Below, piece after piece: positions 23,241 to 35,056 of a stretch of 64,000 nucleotides of DNA; positions within the stretch are counted from its first letter, which is position 1; every line of letters begins with the position of its first letter. Below the pieces are notes generated by a model that was given only the letters and a program-made list of their open reading frames with translations, did not search any database and was not told the DNA's origin. This stretch comes from Ailanthus altissimus (taxonomy: Eukaryota > Streptophyta > Magnoliopsida > Sapindales > Simaroubaceae). Position numbers and translations under genes: made by a program. The stretch is taken from assembly GCA_946807835.1 (NCBI GenBank), contig OX327695.1, positions 29,742,501 through 29,806,500 of the forward strand, in the 5' to 3' direction.

Positions 23241-23245
23241 CTTAG

Positions 23246-24964
23246 TACTATAAAACTCATTTAAGGAACCTCAGTGAACCATGTCTTAAATTTAGCCTCT
23301 TTGATCAAACTTCAACTACACCACACGTAATAGTGACAAAGACTTAATGTTATGGATAAGCACATTAATGGCTCCACGCTCTATCTTGATTTTAGTGAAA
23401 ACTCTAGAGAACAACCCAATTATCATAATATCAGCCCCACGACTACTCTCACATAGGTGAATCCTCTAAAAGCATACGTGACACATGCCTTGCAAGAATA
23501 TGCTTATCTTGAACTCATTCAGGGTAAATACTTTTTCCAACGTCCATAAAATTATCACTTTTGCCATAGGGATAAGAAGGATATCTCCTTTAAGATATAT
23601 CTATAATATAAGTGCTAAATAAGTTATGCAATATGGATTATTCCTATCTATAAATATCATTTATGAGATCGTCAATCACAAAGGTTACATTACTTTTATA
23701 GGTGACTCTCTTGTAGGTTTAAGTATCCTTCAACAATTTTATAAAAGTTTTTTCCAAAGTATTATATTTATGGATTTCTTTGAAAATATTTTATTTATGG
23801 AATTTTTTTTATAATTCCTATTTTATAGCATGCTAAAAGAACTCTTTAATAAGTTATAAATATCCAATTTGAATTGATCTTAAAAACTTTGTCTACAGAT
23901 TGTTTAAAATTCAAACAAAATTTACTTTCTCAAAAGAAAACGTTAGTATATATCAACAATATAATAGATATAATATTATATATATATATATATATATGTA
24001 TGTATATATAAGAAATTTATAGAAGTTCTTAGCATTAAGACTTTTTCTTTTTCTTTTTTCTTCTTCTTTACACTTTCTTATTATTATTATTATTTTTTAT
24101 AAATGGAAGTAAAATAAATAGATAAGCAATGACACCTAGTCAGTGGAACGAATGCATTTTAAATAATACATTAACACATTGCGCATTAAATCGATCTAGA
24201 ATTCAAATTGGTCCATTAAACAAATACAATTTATATTAAGATATAAGAAAACATCAAGTCATTAAAAATACTAATATTGTCTTTTATACAATATGATATC
24301 CACAAAAGGTATACAACTAGCTAATATATAGTCATATAAAGCGTATAGAATGATAATCAATATTTATAAATAATAAGACAACAAGATGAACATACGCTAG
24401 TAAATTATCTAATAATTCAATATATAAATAGTTGAAAAATAACCTCTTAATTAAATTACTATCATTAGTTATGATAACACAATTTTATAATAACATACTT
24501 TATTGTATTATTACAAAATATATTTTATAAAGACAATAAATTTGAACACAACATTATATAAAAGAAAAATAAATTACACTACCTTTTAAAGTATATAGTG
24601 TTTATGACAAATCATTATAAAAGAAAAATAAATTAGTGAGGCCTTTTAACACTAATAAATATGATCATATGTAAAGAAATCCATTCCTAGAGAATAACAA
24701 AAATATGGTGTCCTTAAAACATTTGGTAATAAATATTTTGCATATGAAATCGATATATAATAAAGTTAAAATTAGAGAGCCAATACATATTTAACATATA
24801 TCAAACTGATATAATCACATATTGGTCATTTAACAAAGAACATGATGATCTTTACATATTCTTTATTTTAAAAAAAAATAACTCAAATATAAAATAGTAA
24901 CACCAACATCAATTTACTCTTGTAAATAAAATAATAATCAATAAACATAAAAGAAATATTTAGC
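23246..24964. other. AT-rich spacer, nothing recognised
   Basis: Contains an (AT)n tract at about 23974-23999 and no credible gene. The 62-codon frame at 23626 is low-complexity. Confidence 0.35.
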
Positions 24965-25640
24965 TCTAAATTGTTGGTTAAACGTGTTTTAGATATTATT
25001 CAATCATATATTAAAATATATATTATCAAATGTTTGTAATATAGAAATAATCAACGATCATAATATAAATTATATATAGAAGATAAAAAAAATCTGGCCT
25101 TAAGTATAAAAGAGAATGTCAGAGATAATTGTCTTAAAGGTAAATAATTTTTCCCTTATACGAATAGTAATAGATCTATATGGTTCTAAGATTTAATTTT
25201 ATATTTACAGTCACTCTCTTCCATAAACACAATCACCAAAATATAATACCAAATAACTATTGTTATAGTTACTTAAAAACACACTATAAAAAATATATTA
25301 TTTATAATAGTAAATACATAGAACACCTCTCTTTTTTCTTCTTCTTTATTCTCACTTTAATTACTAATAAAAAAGAGTTAATACCCTTTATATAATAGTA
25401 GGTAGTCTATGTATTAATTTTAATATTCATAAAAATAATTTAATAAATTGCAACTCCTATAATAATTTAATATATATATAATTCTCAAATAATAATAATA
25501 TATAAATATTGTAACTCTCAAATATTTAATATAAATTTAATAATTAATTTAAAATATTATAACTACTATATAATAATGATAATTTATTCTTAATAACTTA
25601 CAACATAAAAGTTATATTTAAATTATATAATTTTAAGTCT
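24965..25640 (+). repeat. Direct duplication, copy 2 (pairs with 21755-22385)
   Basis: See copy 1. This copy carries an extra insertion (about 25320-25375, TTTTTTCTTCTTC) and is more diverged in its centre. Confidence 0.75.
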
Positions 25641-26014
25641 TTTCTAAAAAAGAAAAAAGTAAAAACTCATCCCTCTCTTTCTCTGGCATTTCTTATTTAT
25701 ATGATAATTTTTTATGAAAAGAAAAAAGTAAAAATTTGAAGTTCACCGTTGAAGTCAATATCAGGCGACTTTTGGAAGCGTCAACTTGCGGTCCTTGGCT
25801 TTGGTTGTAGAATGGTGAATGGAACTGCAGGTGGTTGGTCCGGTGGTCGAACAGTTGCAGGCGGTGGATCCTAGTCGGTGGTGAGAATGAGATGATCGGG
25901 GACTTGCGGTTTCTCTCTGGGTGGTGGTCACAAGTGTGTTGCCTTCGGCTGGTTTAGTTGTTTTGTGCAAAAATGCTATGGTCTGTTTTAATTGATTAAA
26001 AAGAAAAGAAGATG

Positions 26015-26035
26015 ATATATATATATATATATATG
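26015..26035. repeat. (AT)n microsatellite
   Basis: About ten uninterrupted AT units. Confidence 0.85.
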
Positions 26036-26174
26036 TAAGTAAAGGTTAGACCTTTTTTTTGTCAAAAAAAAAATAATAACGAATGGAAAAGAGAGAAAAG
26101 TAGATTTATAAACAGATAACAAACAAGTTAGGGTCTAGGAAATTCTGGGTTTTCATATTTTAGGTTTCTGAACA

Positions 26175-27010
26175 AAGAGAGAAACGCGAGTAGAGAGTCT
26201 CCCAAACGCTTGTGTTACAACTGCTTTTGAAGTGAATCTTTTTAAGATAATTGTGATCTTTCAAAATTTGCAGAGTTCATGGGTTTGACCGAAAGCCACT
26301 TCAGAAAACCCATGTGAGTGGAGCCTTACGTTTCAATCTCCTATTGAATATCTGGTACAATTTTCTGACATTGCGTTATCTTTTCGCAGGAAACCACGAC
26401 TCAGATGGGGTCGCCATCGCAGTTAGATATAGTCTACTTCGTACTGCGTTTTGTCTGTTATGCCAGCTTTGTGACCCGTTAATGGGTCTTTCGTAATACT
26501 CCAACAATGTATAATGTACTGTGCTTCTCTTCCTTCTCTTTTCTTTAGGTTGCGCCCATTTAAATTTTTCGCTTTTGTTTTCCACCACCTTTTTACTTTT
26601 GACGCTCTTTGTGCTACTAGTGCTCATAATTTCTTAAGACTTTTAACATGGGTTATACTAAATATTTTAGCAAATTAATCAAGAGCTTAGAACTCAATTA
26701 GGGTTTTTTAACATGAAAGCTTGATAGCTTATAGGCCAATTACGATAGCTATTAGCTAGTGGCTTTTAACCAATTTCCGAGAATGCCATAAATTGAGTGA
26801 AATTAGCTGAGGAGCTCCGTTCCAAGTACATGAAAATATGAAAGTCAAAAGTATAAGAGTAGAGAACTGAGAGAGTGAATAAGACTAAAGAGATAGAACA
26901 GTAAATTTGCAGATACAGCTGCTCAGCCGCGAGCGAGTTCGGATTTTATTGCTCATACGTCTGCTAGTTTGTTGCTGTCAAGTAACTAGAATTAGGGTTA
27001 GGGTCACAGG
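26175..27010 (+). repeat. Duplicated block, copy 1 (pairs with 34190-35056)
   Basis: Both copies run from GAAACGCGAGTAGAG through GTGAATCTTTTTAAGA, TACAATTTTCTGAC and CAGCTTTGTGAC(C/T)CGTTAATGG to CAAGTAACTAGAA and a TTAGGGTTAGGG end. One frame is partly conserved (LRFNLLLNIWYNFLTLRYLF here, LRFELLLSIRYNFLTLSYPL in copy 2). That suggests a once-coding or transcribed unit. I do not recognise the protein, and both copies have stops or missing starts. A splice-acceptor-like TTTTCGCAG precedes GAAACCACGA here. Confidence 0.65.
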
Positions 27011-29200
27011 TGAGTATTAACAGTTAACACTGTCACCCTCTTTAAAGTTTACACTTTAATAACATTTTGGTTTTAATTATACTATTATCTTCTCTATTTA
27101 ATTTAAAAGATAAAAATACTCTCATCTTCTTATTTTTATTAGTAACTACTTCATTATTTACTCTCTTCTTTCTTTCATTTTTTTTAGCTTGTAACTTTTC
27201 TTATTATCCATAAATCATCCTTTTAATTTTTTTTTGTGGTTCAAAACTCAAAATAACACAATAACAAAATAGTATCATTAATTTGAGCAAAAAGATTGAA
27301 TTACTAATTTGTAATTTAAGTATAACAAAAGCAAAAGTCAAATTATGGAAAAAAAATTAAAATATTCTTCATCCTTCAAATTAAGTAAATCGTGACAGCA
27401 TAATTAAAATTAAAATTATCATTATGGGTGTTTCAAACCTACAAGAGGTGCCATGCAAAGCAAAGCTAAAGTTTTAAAGTCATAAGAACCCTAAAATTGT
27501 AGGTTGGAGAAAACTCACATCTTTAATTTAACCTTGTGTACATATATATGGAATTAATTAACTCGCCTCTTGAACCTCATGTGTATATATACGAAAATAG
27601 TTTCCAAAGACCTTGAGCCCTAGAACATGCGCATGACTACTAATTTGCTTAAGTTTTTGGTGGAGAAGGTGAGAAGAAATTTTTTGGTAGAGAAGGTGAG
27701 AAGAAATCAAGGAATGGTGTGACAGGTTTGCTAAGAAACAACTAGGTGAATATAGTGTCCAATAGTTGTGTTTTATGCGTATTATATTTATAGGATTAAG
27801 ATTTTGTGTTAGGGCAAGACTCTTTATTTGATTTCTAATCTTCTTAAAATTTAATTTATTTAATAAATTTTATCACACTAAAAAGAAAAAACACGAATTT
27901 CATATATAAAAAAGGCAAGATACTAATTTTTATTCTAAATAAAAGAATATTATATGAAGAAAAATAACAAATGTTGCCATAATAGTTAGTTAATAAATCT
28001 TTCAAAGAATCTGTTTTGATTCTTATCATTATATTAATCATTTACCAAAACTGAAAAAGAAGTTATCTTTTCTTATTTTGAAGGATTTTAGGGCTAAAAT
28101 TATCTTATGGGCTTGTATTTCTCCATTAATCTTAATTACATGAGTCACTCTTATTTTGGACTAAATTTCTTTCCAAGTAAACCTAGTCTATGAGTTTACA
28201 TATTTTGGGTCTTACTTAGTGTAATCCCAAACCTACCAAACTATGACCTATAGATTTAGCCATAGGCCACATTTTAATAGGAAATCTAAGCAAAGAAAAC
28301 TAAAATAAAAAGACTATTAAGTATTGGTCATTCTTACCAGTTATATATGATACAACTCTTTTAATTCTACTCATCTTTTTTTTCCTTTAAAAAAAAAAGC
28401 TTTGAAATAGATTGTAACCATTCATTTATAATTCTCTATATTAGACACTTTCCTAGGAAATCAACACATATTAACTCCAACATCCAAATATCTCTTTTAT
28501 CTTTCTTTTTCGCACATATAAACAACTAAATAATCACAAAAAAAAAAAAACTACCAACATAAAATTTTAAAAAGTAATGCAATTAAGCAATCAAACCCAT
28601 AATTAAAAATTAAGAGCTTCAAGAATTAAGATCATAATCACACTTAATACTCAATGATTTATAATGGTTCAATTCCTTAATAAACCTACATCCATTTTCG
28701 AACATGTCATAGCTCATCATTCCACTAAAATCAATCCAAGATATACAAAGATCACAAACCCAGAATCAAAGAACATAGAAAAGAAAGTTTTTCTTTCTAC
28801 AGAACAAGACTTTCTCTCTCTAAAACCAAAAAATAGAATGAATAAAAAAACTTTTCTCTAAAAAAACTTTTCTCTAATGATAAGTTGAATCGACCTTGAT
28901 CTTGATATGATAAATGGCTCTGATTTGATTTGAAAGCATGATCGGAGAGATGGGAGAGAGAGAGTTGAGTCGCGGGAACATGATTCCGTTTAACTGAATT
29001 TCAAACATTCGATTAACAAAACGATGTTGTTTTTGGACTTTTGAATTATTTAAAAAACCATTGGTTAAAACAGTGCCGTTTCTTGTCTGTTCCAAACATT
29101 GTAAAATTTCTCTAAAGTTCTTCCATTTTTTTGGATTGCTTCCATAGAGTAATCCTACTTTTCTTTAATTACTTTTAAACCCCAAAACTTTACGTTTTCT
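27011..29200. other. Spacer, nothing recognised apart from a short tandem repeat
   Basis: A 27-base tandem pair (GGTGGAGAAGGTGAGAAGAA / GGTAGAGAAGGTGAGAAGAA) lies at 27656-27706. The rest is AT-rich without credible frames. Confidence 0.35.
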
Positions 29201-29249
29201 ACTTTTGGACCAAAAATAATTTTGCTTGAACTGCTTCTTTCACAAACCT

Positions 29250-29570
29250 CAATCATGAATTCATAATTCCTAAGACTTGAGTTAAGAATAAGAAGAATAA
29301 CTAAGAACTATAATATCAGGTGTTTTCATTTCCATCGACAATATATGATCTCAAAGGAAGTAAACACTTTAATCATAAATTCTTAGCAGCTTACTGAGTA
29401 TAAGAAAATGATAAAATGATATAGATAAAAAAAAATTAACTAAAAGACTAAACAATTCAACCATACGAACTAAAAACCCATCTTAAAATTGTCTAACATT
29501 AGGAAAATTAAACGCCTAATATTATAGTTTATCAGTTACATGATATTATTTTTATAATTTGTTTTACAAA
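29250..29570 (+). repeat. Copy of the repeat that surrounds the 9.6-kb LINE (empty site)
   Basis: It matches 9550-9640 plus 10112-10290: AATCATGAATT, CTTGA.(T/C)TAAGAAT.AGAA, ACTATAATAT, then CATAAATTCTTA and AC.CCTAATATTATAGTTTATCA. The LINE is absent here. Confidence 0.65.
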
Positions 29571-30060
29571 CTTAATAAACTAATATTAAGAGTTTTTTTC
29601 ACCATTTCTTTTTCCTTTTCATTCGTAGGTCCGTTGCATTCTACTTAACCATATTCTGTTTTTTCATAAATTTTAGGATTAATTCAAACTAAAACAAGAT
29701 TCTCTATCCTTATTTTAAAAGTATCAGTCTTCTGTTATTACCAGACAATACAATAGCTTCTCAACTTAATTGCCCAAATGATAGATTGTCCTAAAGAATC
29801 AATAAAATAAAACCTATCTCAAAGGAATTAAAAACCTCGACTATAAATATAATTTTTCAGCAGTTTATGATAAGGATACAGGCAAATAGCATAAACCAAA
29901 CCAAACTATAGAGGATAATTAACGAGAATTAATGATGACAAACATTAAGTTAATTAATTAAGAAAAGTCATACATAATTCATTCACATGTAAAGTTTAGA
30001 AGTTCCAAGTACAAACAGTGGTCATAGATTGATACAGCAGTACTGACCAGAGAATGGATC

Positions 30061-30249
30061 TAAGAGTTAGCATGATCTCCCAGAAGACGATGATCAGGAA
30101 TAATCATGATGGCATCTTGAATGTACTTGGCCTCCGATCGACTTGATCGTGATTCCGGAAGCATTTCTTAACACAGTAGTCCTCAGTGCATAAGTATCCA
30201 CTGGCATATACATATAGCTCCTCGGTGCATCTTAAATTCACACACACCA

Positions 30250-30297
<48 letters not shown>

Positions 30298-30610
30298 TTG
30301 TTTTTACTTCTCTTCATTTAGAGTTTATAACTATAATTAAGGTTTAGCGATGCTAATTATAGAAATAGCTAAAGATAAGACTAAAAGAGAGATCAAAATG
30401 AAAAGATTAATGATTAGGTCAGCCGTAGCTTTTTGAATGCTCATCTTCCTGGCACAGTCCTCATGCTTGCATCGATCGGGACAGAGCTGTTCCTCCTCCT
30501 CCTCCTCCTTCTGATACTCGTCCTCCCTCATCCGTCTTCTTTGAGGATTTGATGACTGAGGAATGCAGCTGAGAAATTGTGTACTAGAGTGAAGAAATGG
30601 GTATCAGAAA
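30061..30610 (-). pseudogene. Decayed defensin-like (DEFL) locus, at least one and a half gene copies
   Basis: Three segments on the minus strand match parts of the DEFL gene at 5460-5696. The first (about 30541-30610) matches its signal peptide: HFF.L....FSAA, with the start codon lost and a frameshift. The second (30421-30500) matches the first half of the mature peptide: EEQLCPDRCKHEDCARKMSI against the 5.5-kb EELYPSGCTLEDCGKKCFQR; one cysteine has become Met and a GAG run was added. The third (30080-30236) matches the whole core: RCTEELY, LCTEDYCVKKCFRNHDQV, then a frameshift after which GGQ and DY remain but most cysteines are gone. A CA/TA microsatellite separates the last two. Neither copy can make an eight-cysteine peptide. 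Confidence 0.75.
30240..30298. repeat. Compound (CA)n(TA)n microsatellite
   Basis: About 18 CA units with one interruption, then about 9 TA units, lying between the two DEFL remnants. Confidence 0.9.
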
Positions 30611-31441
30611 GTTTCCTGTTTGTAAGATTTTTTTTTATATGATAGATATACTTGCAAATTCATCTGACTGAACTATTACGTATGGGAAAATATGGATATT
30701 TTTGTAGCTTTTTCTTGAAAGAATTTTTTTTTTTATGATATATCATATTAAGACGGATGATTCGTGCAAGCACACCTAGAGACTTTTAACTTATTGCACA
30801 ACGTGTAATATTTATTTATTTATTTATTTATTTATTTTGAGAAAGTGCACGTGTATCTTCTTAAGCTTACCCCAACATCTTGTTAATGAATCATATTAAA
30901 ATTTAATATGAGTATTTTTTTTTCTTTGAAAGTAAATTTTTTATAAATTCAGAAAAATCTATTATGAGTATGTTGTTCCCAAAGGAATAAAGTTCATATT
31001 TCTCATCTATTCTAATAAAAATAAAATCTTTTGAAAATTATAAAATTAAATATTATGTGAGTTAAAAAAATTTTAACCGCACCATTAAAATTTTATTCTG
31101 TTTTAATCTCAACAAACTTTTAATCTAAAATAGAAGTTACCACCAACAACAATAACAAAACCAATGTTAAAGTAGTTAGTGGTTATAAGTAGAATTAAAA
31201 TTGAAAAAACTTAAAAGTTATACTAAATTAAAGTTTAAGTATAAGAAAATTTTATTGTCAAATTTAAAATTTAAATTACAAAAATATTTATTTTAAAAAA
31301 TAAAAATTTATTATTGAGTTTAAATAAATTTTGAGGCAGGTCATAACTCCTTAAGCCCTAGAGAAGCTCTGCTACTTTTAGTGGTTAATCTTTTATAATA
31401 ATACTTCTATGTTTGAATTTGTCTATTTTTCTTTTAATTAT
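30611..31441. other. Upstream flank of the decayed DEFL locus
   Basis: 30730-30900 resembles the flank of the intact DEFL gene (GTGCACGTGTATCTTC, TTTAATATG). Contains a (TTTA)n run at about 30809-30836. No gene. Confidence 0.4.
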
Positions 31442-31446
31442 ATTAT

Positions 31447-32230
31447 TGTTGAGGGAGGAAACACCTTTTTTTTCTCTTAAGATTAGGTTGAAGCGAAGAA
31501 CCCAAGATTTAGCCTAGAACCCTAACTTTCTTGCGTAGCGGAATAATCTGTTTATCAAGAAAAATAGTAAGAATCCAAATCAGAATATAAAAGATCATAA
31601 CACAATCTTACGTGGTTTGGCCAATTGCCTACGTCCACTATGGATCCAAGGATTCTAACCTCTCTTATTAACTCCTTAGAGATTTTACAAGAAAAACTCA
31701 ATTTAAAGAACCCTCAAAATGACCTAATGTTTAGTGTACCCTTACTCTTCCACGAACAATGAACACTCAAACGACAGTTCCATCTTAGCGCACACAAGTA
31801 CTTAGTGTCTATCTAGTTCTTATTCTCTCTTAGAGCCTCTCTTAATGCTTAATCTAAAATAAAGGGTTTACAAGTTTTTATATAGAGGTTATTTCGTGCC
31901 TACTAACCCTATTCCTTGTTAGAGTAAGAGTCTACTTATTTTGGAAGTCTACAACTTTCCAAAACTTAAAATCCGAATCAAAACCGACTTCCTTATGCTT
32001 CTGACGCCGCGGCACTGATCATTGTCGCACCCATCGCCGCGGCACTGAGGACCCAACGCTGCGGCACTGGGTTGCTGTGCTAGGCACTACGACGCTCAGC
32101 CCTACAGCATCCTCTGCGCGCTTCCTTCGTGTCTTCAAGTACCGTTTCACTTCTCCCTTCATGTCTCACACGTCATAGACTTCTCTATACATGTCCTACA
32201 CGTTCTAGACTTCTTGTGACTCTCACCTTT
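31447..32230 (-). repeat. Copia 3' LTR (start truncated)
   Basis: Aligns with 33044-33830. Both carry GATTAGGTTGAAGCGAAGAA, TAGCCTAGAACCCTAAC and a GC-rich repeat block (here 32000-32110). Confidence 0.85.
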
Positions 32231-32254
32231 GTCTACAACTTTGGTATCTTCCTT

Positions 32255-32991
32255 AGTACCGATTGCAGCTCACCCTCTTTGACTTTTTGATTTCGAACAA
32301 TCCTTCACAAAGTGTCATTTCTTATTACAAAGGAAACACTTCTTGGATCTCCTCCTTGATTGGTTGCTCTTTCTTCCTTGTGCAAGCAATATTGCTCCAC
32401 TCTCCGACTCAGATCTCTTTGTCAATTCTTTTGAGTTCAATGATGCCTTTATGCCATTCATTGTTAAAGACTCCTTATCATACAATAGCGTATCCACAAA
32501 GCTCTCATAACTCTTTGGCAATGAATTTAATAGGATAATAGCCTTGTCTTCATCCTCAGTCTTGATGCCCAATCACTCAAGACTTATGATGATCTTGTTG
32601 AACTCGTCAATGTGAGCTCTCAATAAAGATCCATCGTGCATTGTTAATTGATGCAGTTTCTTCTTCACAAAAAGTCTATTTGCAATAGACTTCTTCATGT
32701 ATAATGCCTCGAGTCTCTTTCATAGCTCCATAACGGTTTCTTCATCACCAACTTCCCTTAATACTTCGTCGCTCAGCGCCATGATTATAGTGCTGTGAGC
32801 CTTTTTTGAATTGTGTCCCAATCTTTCTGCCCGGACTTTGAGATTGTCGTCTCATCACTAGTTGAGGAGCTAGCTTCCTCCAAGGCTAAGTTTAGCCCTT
32901 CTTTCACTAGTAGAGCCCTAACTTTCTTCCTCCAAAGATTGAAGTTATTCATCCCATTGAACTTCTCTATTTGTTGCTTGATTGCAGCCAT
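32255..32991 (-). pseudogene. Copia gag, nearly continuous but interrupted
   Basis: Gag packages the element RNA. The frame begins MAAIKQQIEKFNGMNNFNLW at 32991, continues in other frames as ETVMELWKRLEALYMKKSIA...LHQLTMHDGSLLRAHIDEFN, then IKTEDEDKAIILLNSLPKSY (UBN2-type gag). It ends with a zinc knuckle, CFLCNKKWHFVKDC, near 32260. Stops lie at about 32572 and 32720, with a frameshift near 32785. There is no protease after it. Confidence 0.8.
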
Positions 32992-33043
32992 GGTTTAAAT
33001 ACCTCAGGTGTGTATTATCGAACCTTTTGCTCTGATACCAGTT

Positions 33044-33882
33044 TGTTAAGGGAGGGAATGTCATTCTCCCTCTTGAGATTAGGTTGAAGCGAAGAACCCA
33101 AGATTTAGCCTAGAACCCTAACCTTATTGCATAACGGAATAACCTGTTTATCAAGAAAAATAGCAAGAATCCAAAGCATAATATAAAAGATCATAATACA
33201 ATCTTACATGGTTCGGTCAATTACTTATATTCACTGTGGATCCAACGATCCTAACCTCTCTTATTAACTCTCTAGAGATTTTACAAGGAAAATCCAATTT
33301 GAAGAACCCTCAAAATGACCTAATGTTTAGTGTACCATTGCTCTTCCACGAACAATGAACACTCAAACAACGGTTCCACCCTAGCGCACACAAGTACTTA
33401 GTGTCTATCCAGTTCTTCTTCTCTCTTAGAGCTTCTCTTAATGCTTAATTTAAAATAAAGGGTTTACAAATTTTTATATAGGGGTTATTTTGTGCCTACT
33501 AACCCTATTCCTTATTGGAGTAAGAATCTACTTGTTTTGGAAGTTTAAAACTTTTCAAAATTTGAAATCCGAATCAAAACCGACTTCCTTACACTTCTAG
33601 TGCCGCGGCATTGGCCATTGTCGCGCCCATAGCCGCGGCACTGAGGACCCAACGTTGCGGCGTTGGGTTGCTGTGCTAGGCGTCGTGACGCTCAGCCCTA
33701 CAACCTTCTATACGTGCTTCTTTCGCGTCTTCAAGTTTCGTTTCGCTTCTCCCTTTATGTCTGACATGTCCTAGACTTCTCTATACATGTCTCATATGTT
33801 CTAGACTTCTTGTGACTCTCCCATTTAATATTTATCTCAATTCTTGTCTAATTAAAATTGTTAAATCACTGATTTTCTAACA
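33044..33882 (-). repeat. Copia 5' LTR, complete, 839 bases
   Basis: TG...CA ends on the minus strand, primer-binding site three bases inside, and target duplication outside. The GC-rich internal-repeat block is at 33595-33710, about 170-290 bases from the LTR 5' end, i.e. in U3. Confidence 0.85.
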
Positions 33883-34189
33883 ATTATAAATTCTTTTTAA
33901 GAAATAAAATTAATAACAATAAAAGAATAATTTATCACAACTACCCAGTAAGTGGATCAAGAGGTGAATGCAATGAAATCTCAAAATCCTCTTACCACAT
34001 TTCGAACATGTAAGTCTAAAAATGAAATGCATGCATGGTAAGTTTTTTTTTTTAAGCGCATGCATGGTTAGCTAATAATGAAAAAGTTCTCGCCATTTAT
34101 GGGCCATGCTTATACATCTTATTCGTAGTGCTTTTTTCTTTTCTTTTTAAATAAAAAACAATTATCGCCGTTCCGTTTGACATGTACAG

Positions 34190-35056
34190 AAAATTAGAAA
34201 CGCGAGTAGAGGGAGTCTGAAGGTTGCGAGAGTGTGAAAAGTCACGATACAAGTGCTTTAATTTTGAAGTGAATCTTTTTAAGAACAATTGTAATCATTC
34301 GAAGTTGCAGAGTTGATGATGGAGTATAGGACGGAAGCAACTTCAATTCTCAGAGAGCCCACGTGGGTGGGCGCTTACGTTTCGAACTTCTATTAAGTAT
34401 CAGGTACAATTTTCTGACGTTGAGTTATCCCCTTGTAAGAAACCCACCAGGGCACATACGGGTCCGCTATCAGTTGTTTGATGATCGATCATATAATGCT
34501 CTTACTTCAATTCGTACTATGTTTTGTCTCTTATATCAGCTTTGTGACTCGTTAATGGAACTTTTGCCTTTGTTATTACTCACGACAATGCTGCATCTCT
34601 CCCTTTTCTTTTTCTTTTCTTCCGTTGGCTTTCTCAATTCAAGTGGCTAGTCCCTTTTTCGCCTTTTGTTTTCCACCATCTTTTTCCTCATACTTTTGAG
34701 GCTCTTTCTTCTGTTACTGGTGTTTCTGAATTATGATTTCAGCATGGGTTATACTTACATATTTTAGCAAATTATTAATCACGTCCTTAAAGCTCAAATA
34801 TGGTTAGTTTGAGCTGAAAGCTTAATAGCTTACACGCCAATTACGACAGCTAGTGGCTTTTGGCCATTTTCCGAGAGAAATGAAACTGGAGAAGTGACAT
34901 CGTAGATAAGACTTGAGATAAAACAGTAAATAATGGGCAGATACAGCAACACAACAGTTCAAGCGCATGCCAGCGAAATTCAATTCAGACATGATTGCTC
35001 ACATGCCAGCAACTCCGTTTCCAAGTAACTAGAACTAGGTTTAGGGTTAGGGCCAC
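34190..35056 (+). repeat. Duplicated block, copy 2 (pairs with 26175-27010)
   Basis: A 27-codon frame MMEYRTEATSILREPTWVGA... starts at about 34316 and stops after YVSNFY. The frame conserved with copy 1 starts at 34363. The end carries TTTAGGGTTAGGG, resembling plant telomere repeat or telo-box sequence. Not recognised as a known gene. Confidence 0.65.

Larger units (their letters stand above)
31442..33887 (-). mobile_element. Ty1/copia element with 5-bp target duplications, pol deleted
   Basis: The identical pentamer ATTAT lies at 31442-31446 and 33883-33887. Between them the minus strand has a complete 5' LTR (33882-33044, TGTTAGAAAA...CCTTAACA), a primer-binding site (complement GCTCTGATACCA at 33029-33040), gag and a 3' LTR (about 32230-31447). 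The 3' LTR lacks its first roughly 50 bases. Gag runs directly into the 3' LTR, so protease, integrase, reverse transcriptase and RNase H are all deleted. The two LTRs align closely. The deletion must postdate insertion or have been present in a replicating deletion derivative. Confidence 0.85.

Noticed and set aside
25761..25970. 69-codon Ser/Thr/His-rich minus frame
   Set aside because: Low-complexity product of a local GC-richer patch; no homology or splice context.
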